Part shown: positions 47,626 through 58,439 of the stretch, piece after piece
How the letters are laid out: each line of letters opens with the position of its first letter
Position numbering within the stretch: the stretch's first letter is position 1
NCBI GenBank assembly: GCA_963932465.1
Contig: OZ010791.1
Location: forward strand, 322,396,283-322,460,282
From: Maratus speciosus
Lineage: Eukaryota > Arthropoda > Arachnida > Araneae > Salticidae
Reading direction: 5' to 3'
DNA: 64,000 bases
Notes under the pieces: generated by a model
Told to the model about the DNA's origin: nothing
The model's input: only the letters and a program-made list of their open reading frames with translations
The model's database searches: none
Translations under genes and position numbers: made by a program

Positions 47626-48107
47626 ATAACTATAGAACAAAACAGTTTATATAATTTAAAAACAGAAAATAAAAGTAAATAAACAATGGCGCAGATGGTC
47701 ATATTCGTCCCATATTGGCGCGATTTTTTTCTGACGCCAATGTCATATACGCAATGTATACTTAACCGGCGCCAAAGTGTCGTTATTTTGCTTGATATGG
47801 TAACCCGGATGTTGTTGCTTATCCTGTTGATGTTTTCGCCAAGATGTCATATTCGCCCCATATTGGCGCGACTTTTTTCCGACGCCGATTTGGCGAAAAC
47901 ATCAACAGGATAAGCAACAACAGCCGGGTTACCATATCAAGCAAAATAACGACACTTTGGCGCCGGTTAAGTATACATTGCGTATATGACATTGGCGTCA
48001 GAAAAAAATCGCGCCAATATGGGGCGAATATGACCATCTGTGCCATTGTTTATTTACTTTTATTTTCTGTTTTTTAAATTATATAAACTGTTTTGTTCTA
48101 TAGTTAT
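47626..48107. repeat. 480-bp near-perfect palindrome built on MITE B
   Basis: Arms 47626-47842 and 47890-48107 are reverse complements with about two mismatches and one 1-bp indel, around a 47-bp centre. Each arm holds about 62 bp of non-MITE flank plus most of a MITE B. The flank itself is duplicated in inverted form: AAAAGTAAATAAACAAT on the left, its complement on the right. The centre is the terminal part of a reverse-oriented MITE B lacking its first six bases. The near-identical ORFs on opposite strands at 47686-47913 and 47819-48046 are a by-product. Confidence 0.9.
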
Positions 48108-48303
48108 GGAACAGATGTCATATTGGCACAATTTTTTTCGGTTGCCAATTTGGCGAAAACATCAACAGAATAAACAACATAATCCGGGTTACCACATCAA
48201 GCAAAATAACGACACTTTAGCGCAAGTTAAGTACCTGTTGCCTATATGATATTGGCGACAGAAAAAAATCGCGCCAATATGGGGCGAATATGACATCTGT
48301 ACC
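48108..48303 (-). mobile_element. MITE B, further copy abutting the palindrome
   Basis: It starts GGAACAGATGTCATATTGGC exactly where palindrome symmetry stops (48107) and ends GAATATGACATCTGTACC. The interior matches B1 in reverse orientation (GCAAAATAACGACACTTT). No flanking 8-bp duplication is seen, consistent with a rearranged rather than simply inserted copy. Confidence 0.8.
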
Positions 48304-48309
48304 ATCTTT

Positions 48310-49955
48310 GGATAACTTTAATTGAAATTGGGTTCACGGCTTAATATCTCATTCCATAAACCTAAACAAACACAAGTGATTCATTCATCGTGAACCGTAA
48401 AAAATATTAAATCATTGAGGTAATCATTCACAAAGTAAGTTCTCCAACAATCAATGGACAATATTCTAATGACGTCATAGTATGTAAAATGGTGGCGGTA
48501 TCATTTGTTTATGGTTTGAAATTACAAAGATTTAATTTTGCAATGTCTCTTTGTTACATTATTTTATTGTCGTATTTATGAGATCAGAACAAAAGCATAT
48601 TTTTTCATTATTTAGTTATTAAAGACGGAAAAAAAATATAAATGTGCATGATTTGAAAAATTTAACTAATTTTCTTTCTTAATACTAAAAAATAACATCG
48701 GGAAGTAACAGCGAGTTTAAGTTAAATAAGTTTAGCTGTTTAATTCTGTTGTAATATTCAAAATAACTGTATTTATTAGATTTCAGTAAACAACATCAGG
48801 ACCCGATTAAACTTTGAAGTTAGAGGAATTACAATGTCATTTTAGGACCTTTCTTTTGGAGAAGCTTTTCTAAATTCCACATATACATGGAAACTCTTCA
48901 GTGTTAGAAATATTATTCCCAGGACTGGCATAACATGAGAACGGCTTGCAATTTTACACAAATTTTTGAAAACTACTTTATATCAGAAATTTTACTAAAA
49001 ACTGGTTACTTTTTTGTTATAGCGGCCCACACTATTAGAATTATGACAAGTTGCAGCCAATTTCGCCAAAGTCGTAACCAAGATCGTGAAGCACACACAT
49101 ATAATACCATATAATACCATTTTATGAAATCGTATACGATAATTTAATAGTTTTTACCTTACTTCAAGTGTGTAATTTATTTATTTTTAAGGCTTAATAA
49201 TCTAAATTGTCCAATATCTGAATTTAAAAAAAATGTAAACAAAGACTGAATAGACATGACCGCAAAAATCTGCAGAAAACTTGGAATTGTGCAGATTAGT
49301 GGTCTTCTACTGTACACAGTTTTTCATAAATGTGTTTCGTTCTTAAAATGTGTTGTTTTCATCTATCACTTCGGAACAAATGAAAAAACTCATATTTTTG
49401 CACATGAGTTGTATATATCTTTATATCTAAATTTCCGTCATTTTTGACGGGCTACCTTTCTAGTTAGATTATAACAGTTATTACATGTTTAAAAAAGTAT
49501 AGCTGGCTTATTTTTTTTTTACTTGCGAGATAACTACCTACATCATACAAATTTCCCCCAATATGTTATAAGTTACCAAAAGATACTCTAAAAAACCGTA
49601 CAGAATTCTTTTTAAAAGGACGTAAGGTCGCAAATATGCTCCAAACGGGGGTAATGTGCAAATATAATAAAGAATATGTCTCTATGAATATATAAGTGCA
49701 TTCATTTAATTTTTAATCACTTCATCATGCTGTAAAAAGAAAATATCTGATTATATATCATCTGGGATTTGAATGGCGATACGTTCAGGTTATCATTTCC
49801 AATCCAGTTAAAATAAAATATTTAGCTTCTTTTTTGGTTTTAGTTCGCGTAGAAGTAAAACTTTCCGGTTCAGTTCCGGTTTTTGCTCCGTCAAAACTGA
49901 TAATTCTTTTTGTTTTTCATTTCTTTTCCAATTCGAAGTTCTGATCGCCAGAAAC
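48310..49955. other. AT-rich non-coding stretch
   Basis: No gene or recognisable repeat. Short ORFs, including 49256-49447, show no family resemblance. Confidence 0.4.
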
Positions 49956-49961
49956 ATTTAA

Positions 49962-50377
49962 GGGTGTATTCCAATCCAAACTGCTTATTTTCTGATTCAT
50001 TTTTGAATTCTTTTTTGCTCTCAAAAGCATCAAACTGGGAAATTCTCTTATTTAGAAACTACCTAATGTGCCGTGCTTCTCGATTTTTTGATAAATGCAG
50101 AAAATATTGTAAAACATACTGTCAAAGTTGACGTTTTGAACCGAATTTCCCGAAGCGGGAGATCTGGGAATGAAGAAAATGGTCATACTGAGAAAATAAT
50201 TGTTTAAAACTCAAATTCTAATTAATTGAACAAAAAATGAAATCACACGGCCTCTTATATGTATCTTCAAAAATCACCTCAGCAAGTTTCATGTTTTTAC
50301 TTTTAAAAATGAGTCTGAAAATGTATCAGAAAAATTCGAGCTGTTGAAGGTAGAAAAATATTTTTTCGAACACAACC
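49962..50377 (-). mobile_element. TTAA-flanked MITE, family C copy 2
   Basis: A 416-bp element bounded by TTAA at 49958-49961 and 50378-50381, the reverse complement of 18934-19348 over its full length. The GGGTGTATTC left end is intact; the right end is mutated (GAACACAACC). The 73-codon ORF at 49910-50131 overlaps it and is not coding. Confidence 0.8.
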
Positions 50378-50384
50378 TTAAGCT

Positions 50385-52255
50385 AATAATACTAAGTAAT
50401 ATCATAATACAAAATTCTCATTTTTTTTCGCCCTAAATTTTCCAAAATTTTTGTTTTAATATCAAACGTTAAACATTCAACTTCCTCCTTATTATTAATG
50501 ATTGATTCTGCTATAAAAACAATTAGAAAATCTTAAAACACTTTTCGATATTGGGTTTGTTCTTTGGGTTGATATTTTGTGTACATATGTGTTAAATAGG
50601 TGCTATAAATTCCTATATATTATTTAATGGATATTTTCACTTTTGGCAGTTTAATTAGTTTCAATATTCATAATTTGTGATTTAAGTTTTGACATACGTT
50701 ATATCTAAACAAAAATAATTAAAGTCTAGAAGTAACTGAAGTCAGTAGCTTGCATTTTCTTCTGAATGTTTCAAGTTTTGCAAATTAAGTCCATAAACAT
50801 TTATATGTTCCGAAACAGCCAATAATTTTGATTCAGTTAAAAAATAAGTTAAGTTCAATTTCGGCTTTCGTTCCATCAAAAATATAAAGTTTTTTTCGGT
50901 TTGGCTCTGGTTTGAAGTTATGTTTTTATTTAATAAAAGTATATTTAGTCACCCTTGTGAGGGTCATTGTTACCCACGCTTATTTATCAATATAAAATAA
51001 AATATAAAATTTTTCTTCCTCATGACTACTTTGGAGGAAAAGAAAGTTTTACAGGTGCGAGAACAAAGTTGTACTCGTACAGCTTTGTTTTACAGGTGCG
51101 AGAACAAAGTTGTACTCGTACAGCTTTTTGAAGTTGTGGTCCTCAAACTTTATTGTTATGCGACATACCTTAAGTTTCAAATGTTTCCGTGAACTACCTC
51201 ATTTGTAGATATATGATAGATAAGATAGGTACGAAGAATTAATTTTGGCACTAAGCATATTGACACACACACACACAAGAATAGTAATGGGTAATACTAA
51301 GGTGAAGGTGCAGTTACCAAAACCTTTTACTACGTAAAAAAATAGTTTATTAATCTATGAGAAAATAGATGGTTTAAAAATCAATGTGATTTATGACAAT
51401 GTTTTTAGCTAACACCAGTGTCGGTGTTGCGATTTCAACTTTTTACCCAACTGCCAAGAAGGGTTATGTGTTTCATGCGTATCTGGGTATGTGCAAATAC
51501 TCGAACCATCTCAATGGCTGGATGGATTTTAATGAATGAGGTCTCTATCGATTCGTCTTAACCGTCCGGTGGTTATAGGCTAGGTTTTGTTTTTATGAAT
51601 TCAAAATGGCGGCCGTAAAATACAAAATGGCGGTAGAGATGAAAAAAACTCTTACGCACCCTATTGACTGCATATCGTTGGATAGGTCTTTCAAAATGAA
51701 CACGATGTTTCATTGACTATTTTACAGTCAGAAGCTCCGTTTAAATATTACACAACCTGGAAGTTGTGTAATATTTGGATTGTTGGATCTCTAGCTTTAC
51801 TGCAACTCTAACCATCATGGGCATCTATAGGCCTCATCAAAACAGTGTTTATAGATAGGAACTAACAATTATACACGACTTAAAAGTCATCAATAAATAA
51901 AAAAAATAGGTAAGTAATATAAAAAAATAGTTTTACATTGATGAGAAATAATCAATTAGTTCACTTTTTACGCAGTCGGGTTTTTTGATTTTTAAAATTT
52001 AATTAGCTTATTAAATTTTAGTCTCAAGCTATTCTCTACACAAATTTAATAAAATACTGTATTTTTATAAAGTCATCTATACCTAAAATATATTATATGA
52101 ACTTTAAACACTTAACTGGTTTACTTAAAAGGTGATTAAAAATAATAAACGACATGTTACAAGTTAAAAAATATACATTTTATTTAAAACTTCTTAGTAC
52201 TTCCAAGCTCTTCATTAGAGAATATTTTAACAACTAATTGCTGTTTATTTATACA
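50385..52255. other. AT-rich non-coding stretch with small repeats
   Basis: No gene is supported. A piece of family R (51005-51130) contains a 41-bp tandem duplication (51048-51128) with unit GTTTTACAGGTGCGAGAACA, AAGTTGTACTCGTACAGCTTT. A hAT-like end phrase, GTGGTCCTCAAACTTTA, follows at 51138-51154. A short (CA)n lies at 51264-51276. The GC-richer patch at 51420-51680 is unexplained. Confidence 0.45.
51048..51128. repeat. 41-bp tandem duplication
   Basis: Two essentially identical 41-bp units within a partial family R copy. The identity implies a recent slip. Confidence 0.9.
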
Positions 52256-52261
52256 AATACA

Positions 52262-52947
52262 TCTATTTATTTTATCACTCTGTTCTCATACGCCACTTTC
52301 CTTTTTAACTGCGTAGCTGTACAGTCGAAGTAGCAGCGTTGCAGGTTAAATTTGGTTAGAAGAAAATATTTAATTACCGTACAATAAACTTTAATACGTA
52401 ACTTAGAGAATCCATAGAAATTCTGTGTGAAAACAATCATGTATGTAACGACGCCCTAGCGTACAATATTTCCAATTTATGATTCATTTATTTATTTATT
52501 TTTATTTATTTGAAATCCACCGTAGAGGAGATCGCTTTGAGGCCTGTAGCAACAATGGCTGTCGCCTTGAATGATCCTTATTTATACACAGAAATTGTAA
52601 CACAAACCAGACATAACAATTTTATTTCTCTACATTACATATATATATAATTACTTTTGAAAACACAATCACAATTACATCCATGTCTTAGCCAGGGACT
52701 CGAACCTGAACCCTCAGTGTGACAGCAGCCTCCGCTTACTGACCACGCCATCAGGCGACTTTTATGGTTCAATATACTGAAAATAAATCCTGAAAACTTG
52801 AGAAGAGTGACGTATTAAAGTTTATGGTACGGCAGTTAAATATTTTCTTCTAACCAAATTTAATCTGAAACACTGTTACTTCGACTGTCCAGCTACGCAT
52901 TTTAAAAGGAAAGTGACGTATGAGAACAGAGTGATAAAATAAATGGA
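52262..52947. mobile_element. Fold-back/MITE element with about 145-bp TIRs, containing a SINE
   Basis: Arms at 52262-52405 and 52806-52947 are reverse complements of high similarity. Shared text includes ATTTATTTTATCACTCTGTT, CTCATACG(C/T)CACTTTCC, ACAGTCGAAGTA and AAATTTGGTTAGAAGAAAAT. A tRNA-derived SINE lies between the arms at 52487-52760. No transposase is present. Superfamily unknown; no clear target duplication. Confidence 0.75.
52487..52760 (-). mobile_element. tRNA-derived SINE
   Basis: On the minus strand the head resembles a tRNA. An A-box-like TGGCGTGGTCA lies at 52740-52750, and a perfect B box GGTTCGAGTCC at 52696-52706, 33 bp further on. This is the internal RNA polymerase III promoter. 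The body runs about 200 bp and ends in an (AAAT)n-type tail. An 11-bp duplication TTTATG(A/G)TTCA flanks it at 52476-52486 and 52761-52771 with one mismatch, as expected for LINE-driven retrotransposition. Confidence 0.85.
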
Positions 52948-52949
52948 AC

Positions 52950-54060
52950 TGCAGTTAATAACAATATTTTTTTTCTCTAATTAAGTTCAATCCAAGAAAC
53001 TTCTACTTCTACTTTCAACTCTAATAATTATTGGCTCTCATGGAGGAAAGAGATAGATGGAGATGTAATATACCGTAAAAACGGTTTGCAATATTAAAAC
53101 GGTTATCGCTCAAATTTAAAGGCCCTCATTCGACCCAAACAAGACAAACGTGTGGAACAGGGAACAGGTATTTCATCCTATAACTGCCCATATTCTAATT
53201 TTTAATCAAAATTTTGATCATACCTACACCCAATAAGCGATATATGAATAAAAATTTGCAACGGTAAAAACAAAAGCAAAGAAATACAGGTTTGACTTCA
53301 CAAGCGCGTCAAAGCATGTGGTTGTGTTTGGGCCGAAAGTAACGGATTTTAGGGTTACATTTTCGGCGCAACTCCCAGACACCATACTTCATCTCTATTA
53401 TTTCTCTTTAGTCTATGATTGGCTCTTTCATTTTCAAAACGAAGTGACGTATTCGCATAAATGAAGAATAATTAGTTATTAATTATTTTTTATTTTTTAT
53501 TTTTTTTTAAGCAAAAGAAATAAGGAGTGTAAATTACATACAGATCAAACCAATATTGCGCGAGATTTGCAGTCATTGAAACTATTTCCAATGAAACAAC
53601 ATTAATTAAACAGTACTTTTAACGTTAGATTAGTGTCAATAAAATTGCAAAAATACTTTTCTCCAATATAGAGTACGCATGGACATTCCAATGTTGGAGG
53701 AAGGTTTCATACCAACATTTCCAATGTATTCAATATTTTCATATCATAATTCCAACATCGTCCAAAGTATAGCTAATATAATAATAGGACATATAGGCAA
53801 CACATTTTTCTTATACCTTTTTGATGCACTACGCATATTAATGGTTTTAATAAATAATCTCTAACAGTGTATTTCTAACATTTCAAAGCTCCTATTATAT
53901 TTATTTAGTTACAATTTTTATCCTAAAATAAAAGTATTCCTCATTTAAGTTTATTCAATAAGACACTTAAATTTTATTTCAGGAAAAGGATTCTCTCCTC
54001 TTCTCAAAAGTGATCTCCGGTATGAAAAGAGTTGCTGAATAAGATACATTCACATTTCTC
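52950..54060. other. AT-rich non-coding stretch
   Basis: No gene is supported. GAAGTGACGTATTCGCATAA at 53440 resembles the GTGACGTAT phrase of the preceding fold-back arms and may be another remnant end. Confidence 0.35.
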
Positions 54061-54102
54061 CCGCTGCCTATTCTTCTTCCAGATAGATCAAAGATCATTC
54101 CC

Positions 54103-54128
54103 AAGCACGAAAGAGAGAGAGAGAGGGA

Positions 54129-54161
<33 letters not shown>

Positions 54162-54162
54162 G
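54103..54162 (+). repeat. (GA)n microsatellite
   Basis: An imperfect GA/GAAA tract of about 60 bp. The Ser-Leu repeat read on the minus strand is an artefact of it. Confidence 0.9.
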
Positions 54163-54169
54163 TAACTTT

Positions 54170-54330
54170 CCCATTTGAGTTATTATTTTGCTTTTGCGAT
54201 GAATTTGCCGCCGAGAGTACACCAGTCTGGCGCCTGGAACTGTGTCTTTTCCGCTGAATACAAGGGAAGCAACAAGTCGCCTGAAAAGAAAGAGACAACC
54301 TGTTTGAATCGGGCGAAATTGAGGAGGGTT
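54170..54330 (-). other. Exon-like segment related to 1880-1965
   Basis: About 85 bp here aligns on the same strand with the exon candidate at 1706-2053. Shared text on the plus strand includes GTCTG, TTTC(C/T)GCTGAAT, GGG-GCAACAAGT-GCCT and ACAACCTGTT/GCAACCTGTT. Read on the minus strand, the copy begins after a good acceptor (CTCTTTCTTTTCAG at about 54273-54286) and continues GCGACTTGTTGC. The minus frame is open for 116 codons (54095-54445), but the AT-rich 5' part and the (GA)n-encoded tail are unlikely to be coding. Product unknown. Confidence 0.3.
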
Positions 54331-55304
54331 TATGATTAAAAGTGGTATTTGTGTGATTTATGACACAACAAGATGAGTATAAACAAATGGTTGCAGTATC
54401 ATTTTTCAAATCTCTGCTATTGGTATGATAAGGATAATAAAACAAGGCAGTGATTCTCCTCTATGATTGTAATGTCAAATTATGCAGCAAAAAAAATAAT
54501 GAAAGAGATACAGTTTTTCGAAATTGTAGTGTTTTGTATGAATATTAATTACCCTAGAGATACTTTTACCAGTTTTTCAGTTAAAATTTGCATAAATTTA
54601 ATTATTTGATCTTATTTAGAGAGTTCACTTTCCTTCATTTTCTTGGTATTTTAACATTCGAATAAATTGTATGCACTGAACATGAGTTTTTTTTTTTGCT
54701 TTTAGTTTCGTGCATATATTAATATATATAGCTATTTTCAAATAGAAGGAAAAACAGAGTAGCACTTTCATATTTACTTTTTACATTTCTATCAATCTCT
54801 TTTATTTTCAAAAATCTTTTTTTAAAGAATTTCTGAAGCTTTTGATTGAAAGTTTTATAATGGTTTAAGATAACTGACTTTTATAATAAGAAAGTAAAAC
54901 ATGGTTATGTCTTAAAAGAAATTTAGTTATAACTAGTTATGAATGTGCTTTTAAATGTCTAAACATGCTTCAAGTTATCAGAGAAAGAATATATTGATAA
55001 TACTTAAATTCAAATATTTATAATTTTTTAATGTTTATTTGGTGTTTATATAATTTCCGGATTTAAGTAGATTTTGTTATGAAGAAATACGAAGTAATAT
55101 CTAGCACATCGTTGCAAAGTTTTCTTTGATACAAATCTGCAAAAAAAGTATGCCATAAAACTAAATACAATGTCTATCATAAAGGATTCCCTAACTTTAT
55201 TATTTAAGTAGAAGAATGACGTATTTGTATTTTTAAAAGAATGAAACAGCATTGCATTATAAAAAGAATTATGAAGTAATAAATTTTATCTTACCTGACT
55301 AATA

Positions 55305-56263
55305 GGGTCAGGTGGGGTAAAATAGTTATAAAAACAGCCCAATTTTCATTCAAACATAATTTGCAAGAAAATTATTAAGGTGTCTCAGGACTCTTAAAGT
55401 AAGATAAAAGAAAAAAAAAGCACCATTTTCTACATTTAATATCTTAAAAAGTATATGATTTAAAAACACAATTTTAATTGGGATGAAAGATGTAAGTATT
55501 TTCTTCCATTTCACTTATTTAAAAAATTGCAAGTTACAGAATTAGTATTTATAGGGGGCTCCAAACTGTCTGACATTTGTCGAGTAGAAATTTGGTATGA
55601 TAGTTTACAAAATAAATTTTAAAAAGACTAGAATGAAATATTGTGTGCCTAGTTATACTTGAGATTGTAATAATTACTCTGAATCTAAATAAATTTGCAT
55701 TTAAAGTATTTTTATAATTTTAATACAAAGTTGTATTTAGCTAATACAAAAGTTTGAAAATTTCATGAGTATAATCACCTAAAAAAATATTTTTTTGAAC
55801 AATAAAAATAAAATTTTAGGTTTAGTTTATACAGACTAACATGAAACATACGTTTTGAAAATTTTATGAAAAATGTTCAGAAGTTTTTGAGATATCGTGC
55901 GCGTCATGCTCAAAAACGTCATTTTGACTAAAATGACTTCAAAGTTTCGGAAATGCCGGTTCGTCTGTTGCGCGGGTATAATTCTAAAAGCCATAACTTG
56001 TGTTCTAATGGGAATTTCAAGGAAATAATTAAATGAAAATGTTCTGAAAAGATAGTTGTTTAACATCTGAAAAAAAATAAAAATTTCGAAAATCTTAAAG
56101 CTTTAAGAATCCCGAGACCCCTTAATTGGTGAAATAATGACAGGTAATGTGTTAATGAACTTCAGTCACAAAATTTGAAGAACTATTTCACAAAAAACAT
56201 GAAAATTAATACTAATAATTCTATTTTAAAACATATTGTCAAATAACTATTTGAACCCCTTGG
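55305..56263. mobile_element. TA-flanked MITE E carrying TTAA MITE D
   Basis: The left end GGGTCAGGTGGGGTAAAATA then GTTAT pairs with ATAACTATTTGAACCCCTTGG at the right. TA dinucleotides lie at 55303-55304 and 56264-56265. Without MITE D (55378-56121) it is about 210 bp. Its TIR resembles the GGGG-CAAAAT type of Tigger/pogo MITEs. Assignment is tentative. Confidence 0.5.
55378..56121 (+). mobile_element. TTAA-flanked MITE, family D copy 2
   Basis: A 744-bp element bounded by TTAA (55374-55377; 56122-56125), the reverse complement of 29143-29897 with high similarity throughout. Shared blocks include TTCAAAAAAATATTTTTTTA and GAGCCCCCTATAAATACTAA. It is inserted in MITE E. Confidence 0.85.
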
Positions 56264-56389
56264 TATGGGGCAAAATTAGTATACTCAGTTAAAGCGTACT
56301 ATATCTGTAATTAAGATAATAATTAAAGTATGTTAACGTTACTGAAAGTATTATATAGTTGATTAAAATATTTGAACCACAGAACTAGC

Positions 56390-56750
56390 AAAGAACGTTC
56401 ATCGATTCGCAATAGTGTTAATCGACTTCAGCATTTCCACGGCTTTGAAGCTCTCAAGAATGATGGGCTTTTGTATCTCTTTCTCGTCGTACTTTTTGAG
56501 TTGCAGCATTTGCCGCCCGATTTCCATCCCACGACTCCTCCAAGCTGCCCATCTTCCTTTCCGCTCGTTATTCCTTCGCCGTCTTCTTGCAGTGGGACTT
56601 ACATCTCCGTTCATTGCATTAAAAAAAATCTATAACCTTCAATTTCTTATCTGGGAGCACGGCAGTGCGTCCGCCAAGTTCGCACAAGCCGTGAGCTACC
56701 TTTTCCTGAACCATTTCGGCATACTTTTCACCCCCTCATAACGTCGTTTT
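56390..56750. other. GC-richer block of unknown nature
   Basis: Base composition rises sharply here, and long overlapping ORFs occur on both strands. The plus strand reads 108 codons (56415-56741). The minus strand reads 71 codons with a basic start (ARRRRRNNERKGRWAAWRSRG) and helix-rich remainder. Neither matches a family I recognise, and no intron signals or poly(A) tail are obvious. It could be a retrocopy fragment, a host exon or a GC-rich repeat. Confidence 0.3.
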
Positions 56751-57283
56751 AGGGAGGGATATAGAAATTTTTCTTTTATACACATGTTCGTATGGTCAAA
56801 CTGAACTAAGGTTCCACGATTTCATGTTTCTATATTTAGTAGTTTTCGAAATATTAAATTCCGAAAAAGCGCTTTTTTGTCACTGACTCATTTCGCATCA
56901 TCAAATAACTAAGGTACTTCTAAAAGTCGTAGAATCATGAAATTTCACAAGTAAGTCGGGTTTGTAGCACAATTAACCAGAAAAATCTGAAAACACAGAA
57001 TTTCCGCCTCTAAACCCTTCATACAGGGGGGGGGGGGGTGTTCATTTGGCCGTAAACAGTTCCTACGCATTCAATTGTGCCAATGTTGGTCGCCAAAACT
57101 CGATTACAGAGCTTTGAAGGCGGCACGTGATTTCAAGCAGAATAACATTATATATATATGCTTTTCCAAAGATGTTTGTTAAATAGAAAAAATGAATATA
57201 CCTAAAAATTTTAATCAGTATAGGTTATGATATATTTACGATATTAAAACAATAAAACATTTAACAAAATATAACCGCAATTC

Positions 57284-57671
57284 GGTACGTTTCCGATATA
57301 GTAGCCTTGGCGAAATACGGAAAATAGCCTTGACGAGAAAAGAAATTTGATAATAACGTATTTTCTGGCAACCTATTTACTGTGTCATATACACAAGCAA
57401 TTTTTTCCATATGTATACAATTTATTTAATGTAAGGAACCCGTTTATTTATTTTTATATACCAACATAAATAATCTGTATATAAAAATAATATTTTATAC
57501 ATGTATAAATAAAATGTTTATATGTATATAAATACATATAAATAACATAAAAGTTCATCAGGTTTGTTTTCGTTGTTGTTTATATCATTTGGTAGCATAT
57601 CTCAGTTTCTGAAGTCCGAATTGCGCCAATATTTTTTAAAAATGCTAAGGTCCCTATAGTGGAAAAATATC
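57284..57671. mobile_element. MITE A, uninterrupted copy
   Basis: A 388-bp copy with ends GGTACGTTTCCGATATAGTA then GCCTTGGCG, and GCTAAGGTCCCTATAGTGGA then AAAATATC. It aligns with both halves of the split copy at 44284-46422, and with 47318-47460 (GACAACCTATTTACTG-like, AAGCAATTTTTTCCATATGT). It also holds an internal repeat of CCTTGGCGAAA/CCTTGACGAGA at 57304 and 57331. It lies between two related phrases GTTGGTCGCCAAAACxCGAT at 57086 and 57861, part of another undefined repeat. Confidence 0.75.
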
Positions 57672-58027
57672 CTAATTCCATATGAAAGTTTAAAAATCTC
57701 CTTTTAATTAAATGAAATGTGTAACTAATAAACTATCTTTAACGATGTGCGACAGATGCGGCGTCCGAAGTCCGCTGCTAATGTTATTAGCCTACTTACT
57801 GTTAATTTATTGTTAATTTTAAATCTCTAAAAGAAAGATTATAGTTATAGATAAGATATGTTGGTCGCCAAAACCCGATTACAGAAAATTAGACTGAGTT
57901 ATAAAGGTGTTAATGATTTCAAGCTGAATGAATTTTTATATGCTTTTACAAAAATCTTAATAAGGCAAATCATTCAGTTTATCAGTCCATCTTTCTATCT
58001 TTTACTTCCTTAAAACAAATTTTATTA

Positions 58028-58435
58028 AAGACCGGGAGGCGTCTGCACAGATCATCACCTCATCGAGCTGACGGCTGAAATTTTAGGATTAGTTAAATAT
58101 CGATTAGCGTACAGAAATGCAACTGGTCTGTCAAGTCATATCTTTGTGGAAACTACCTACAGACCCGATTTTACGGGTTAATTGGTGGATTTTCCATTGT
58201 CTTTTCCTGCACCCATTCCTCCATGTTTCCAAACTTTTGGATGCAGGAAAATACAATAATAAACCTATCAGTTAACCACTAAAATTAGGTCTTCAGGTAA
58301 TTTCTACCAAGATATGACTTAACAAACCAGTTGCATTTAAATATGCTAATCTAGTTTTAACTAATCCTAAAATTTCAGCTGTAAACTCGATGAGGTGATG
58401 GTGTGTACCGACGTCTATTATAAATGTCGGTATTC
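58028..58435. mobile_element. Fold-back MITE with about 185-bp arms
   Basis: Left and right halves are reverse complements. Shared text includes ATCACCTCATCGAG, GCTGAAATTTTAGGATTAGT, AAATGCAACTGGT and AAGTCATATCTT. They almost meet around the GCACCCATTCCTCCATGTTT centre at about 58210-58245. No ORF and no clear target duplication. Confidence 0.75.
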
Positions 58436-58439
58436 TAAT

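Noticed and set aside
47686..48046. Near-identical ORFs on opposite strands that look like a conserved peptide
   Set aside because: They arise from the palindrome of MITE B; the sequence symmetry, not coding, explains them.
51134..51200. hAT-type end GTGGTCCTCAAACTTTA
   Set aside because: Suggestive, but no opposite end or target duplication was located.
54095..54445. Ser-Leu repeat protein on the minus strand
   Set aside because: The repeat is the translated (GA)n tract; only the short part at 54210-54300 has independent support.
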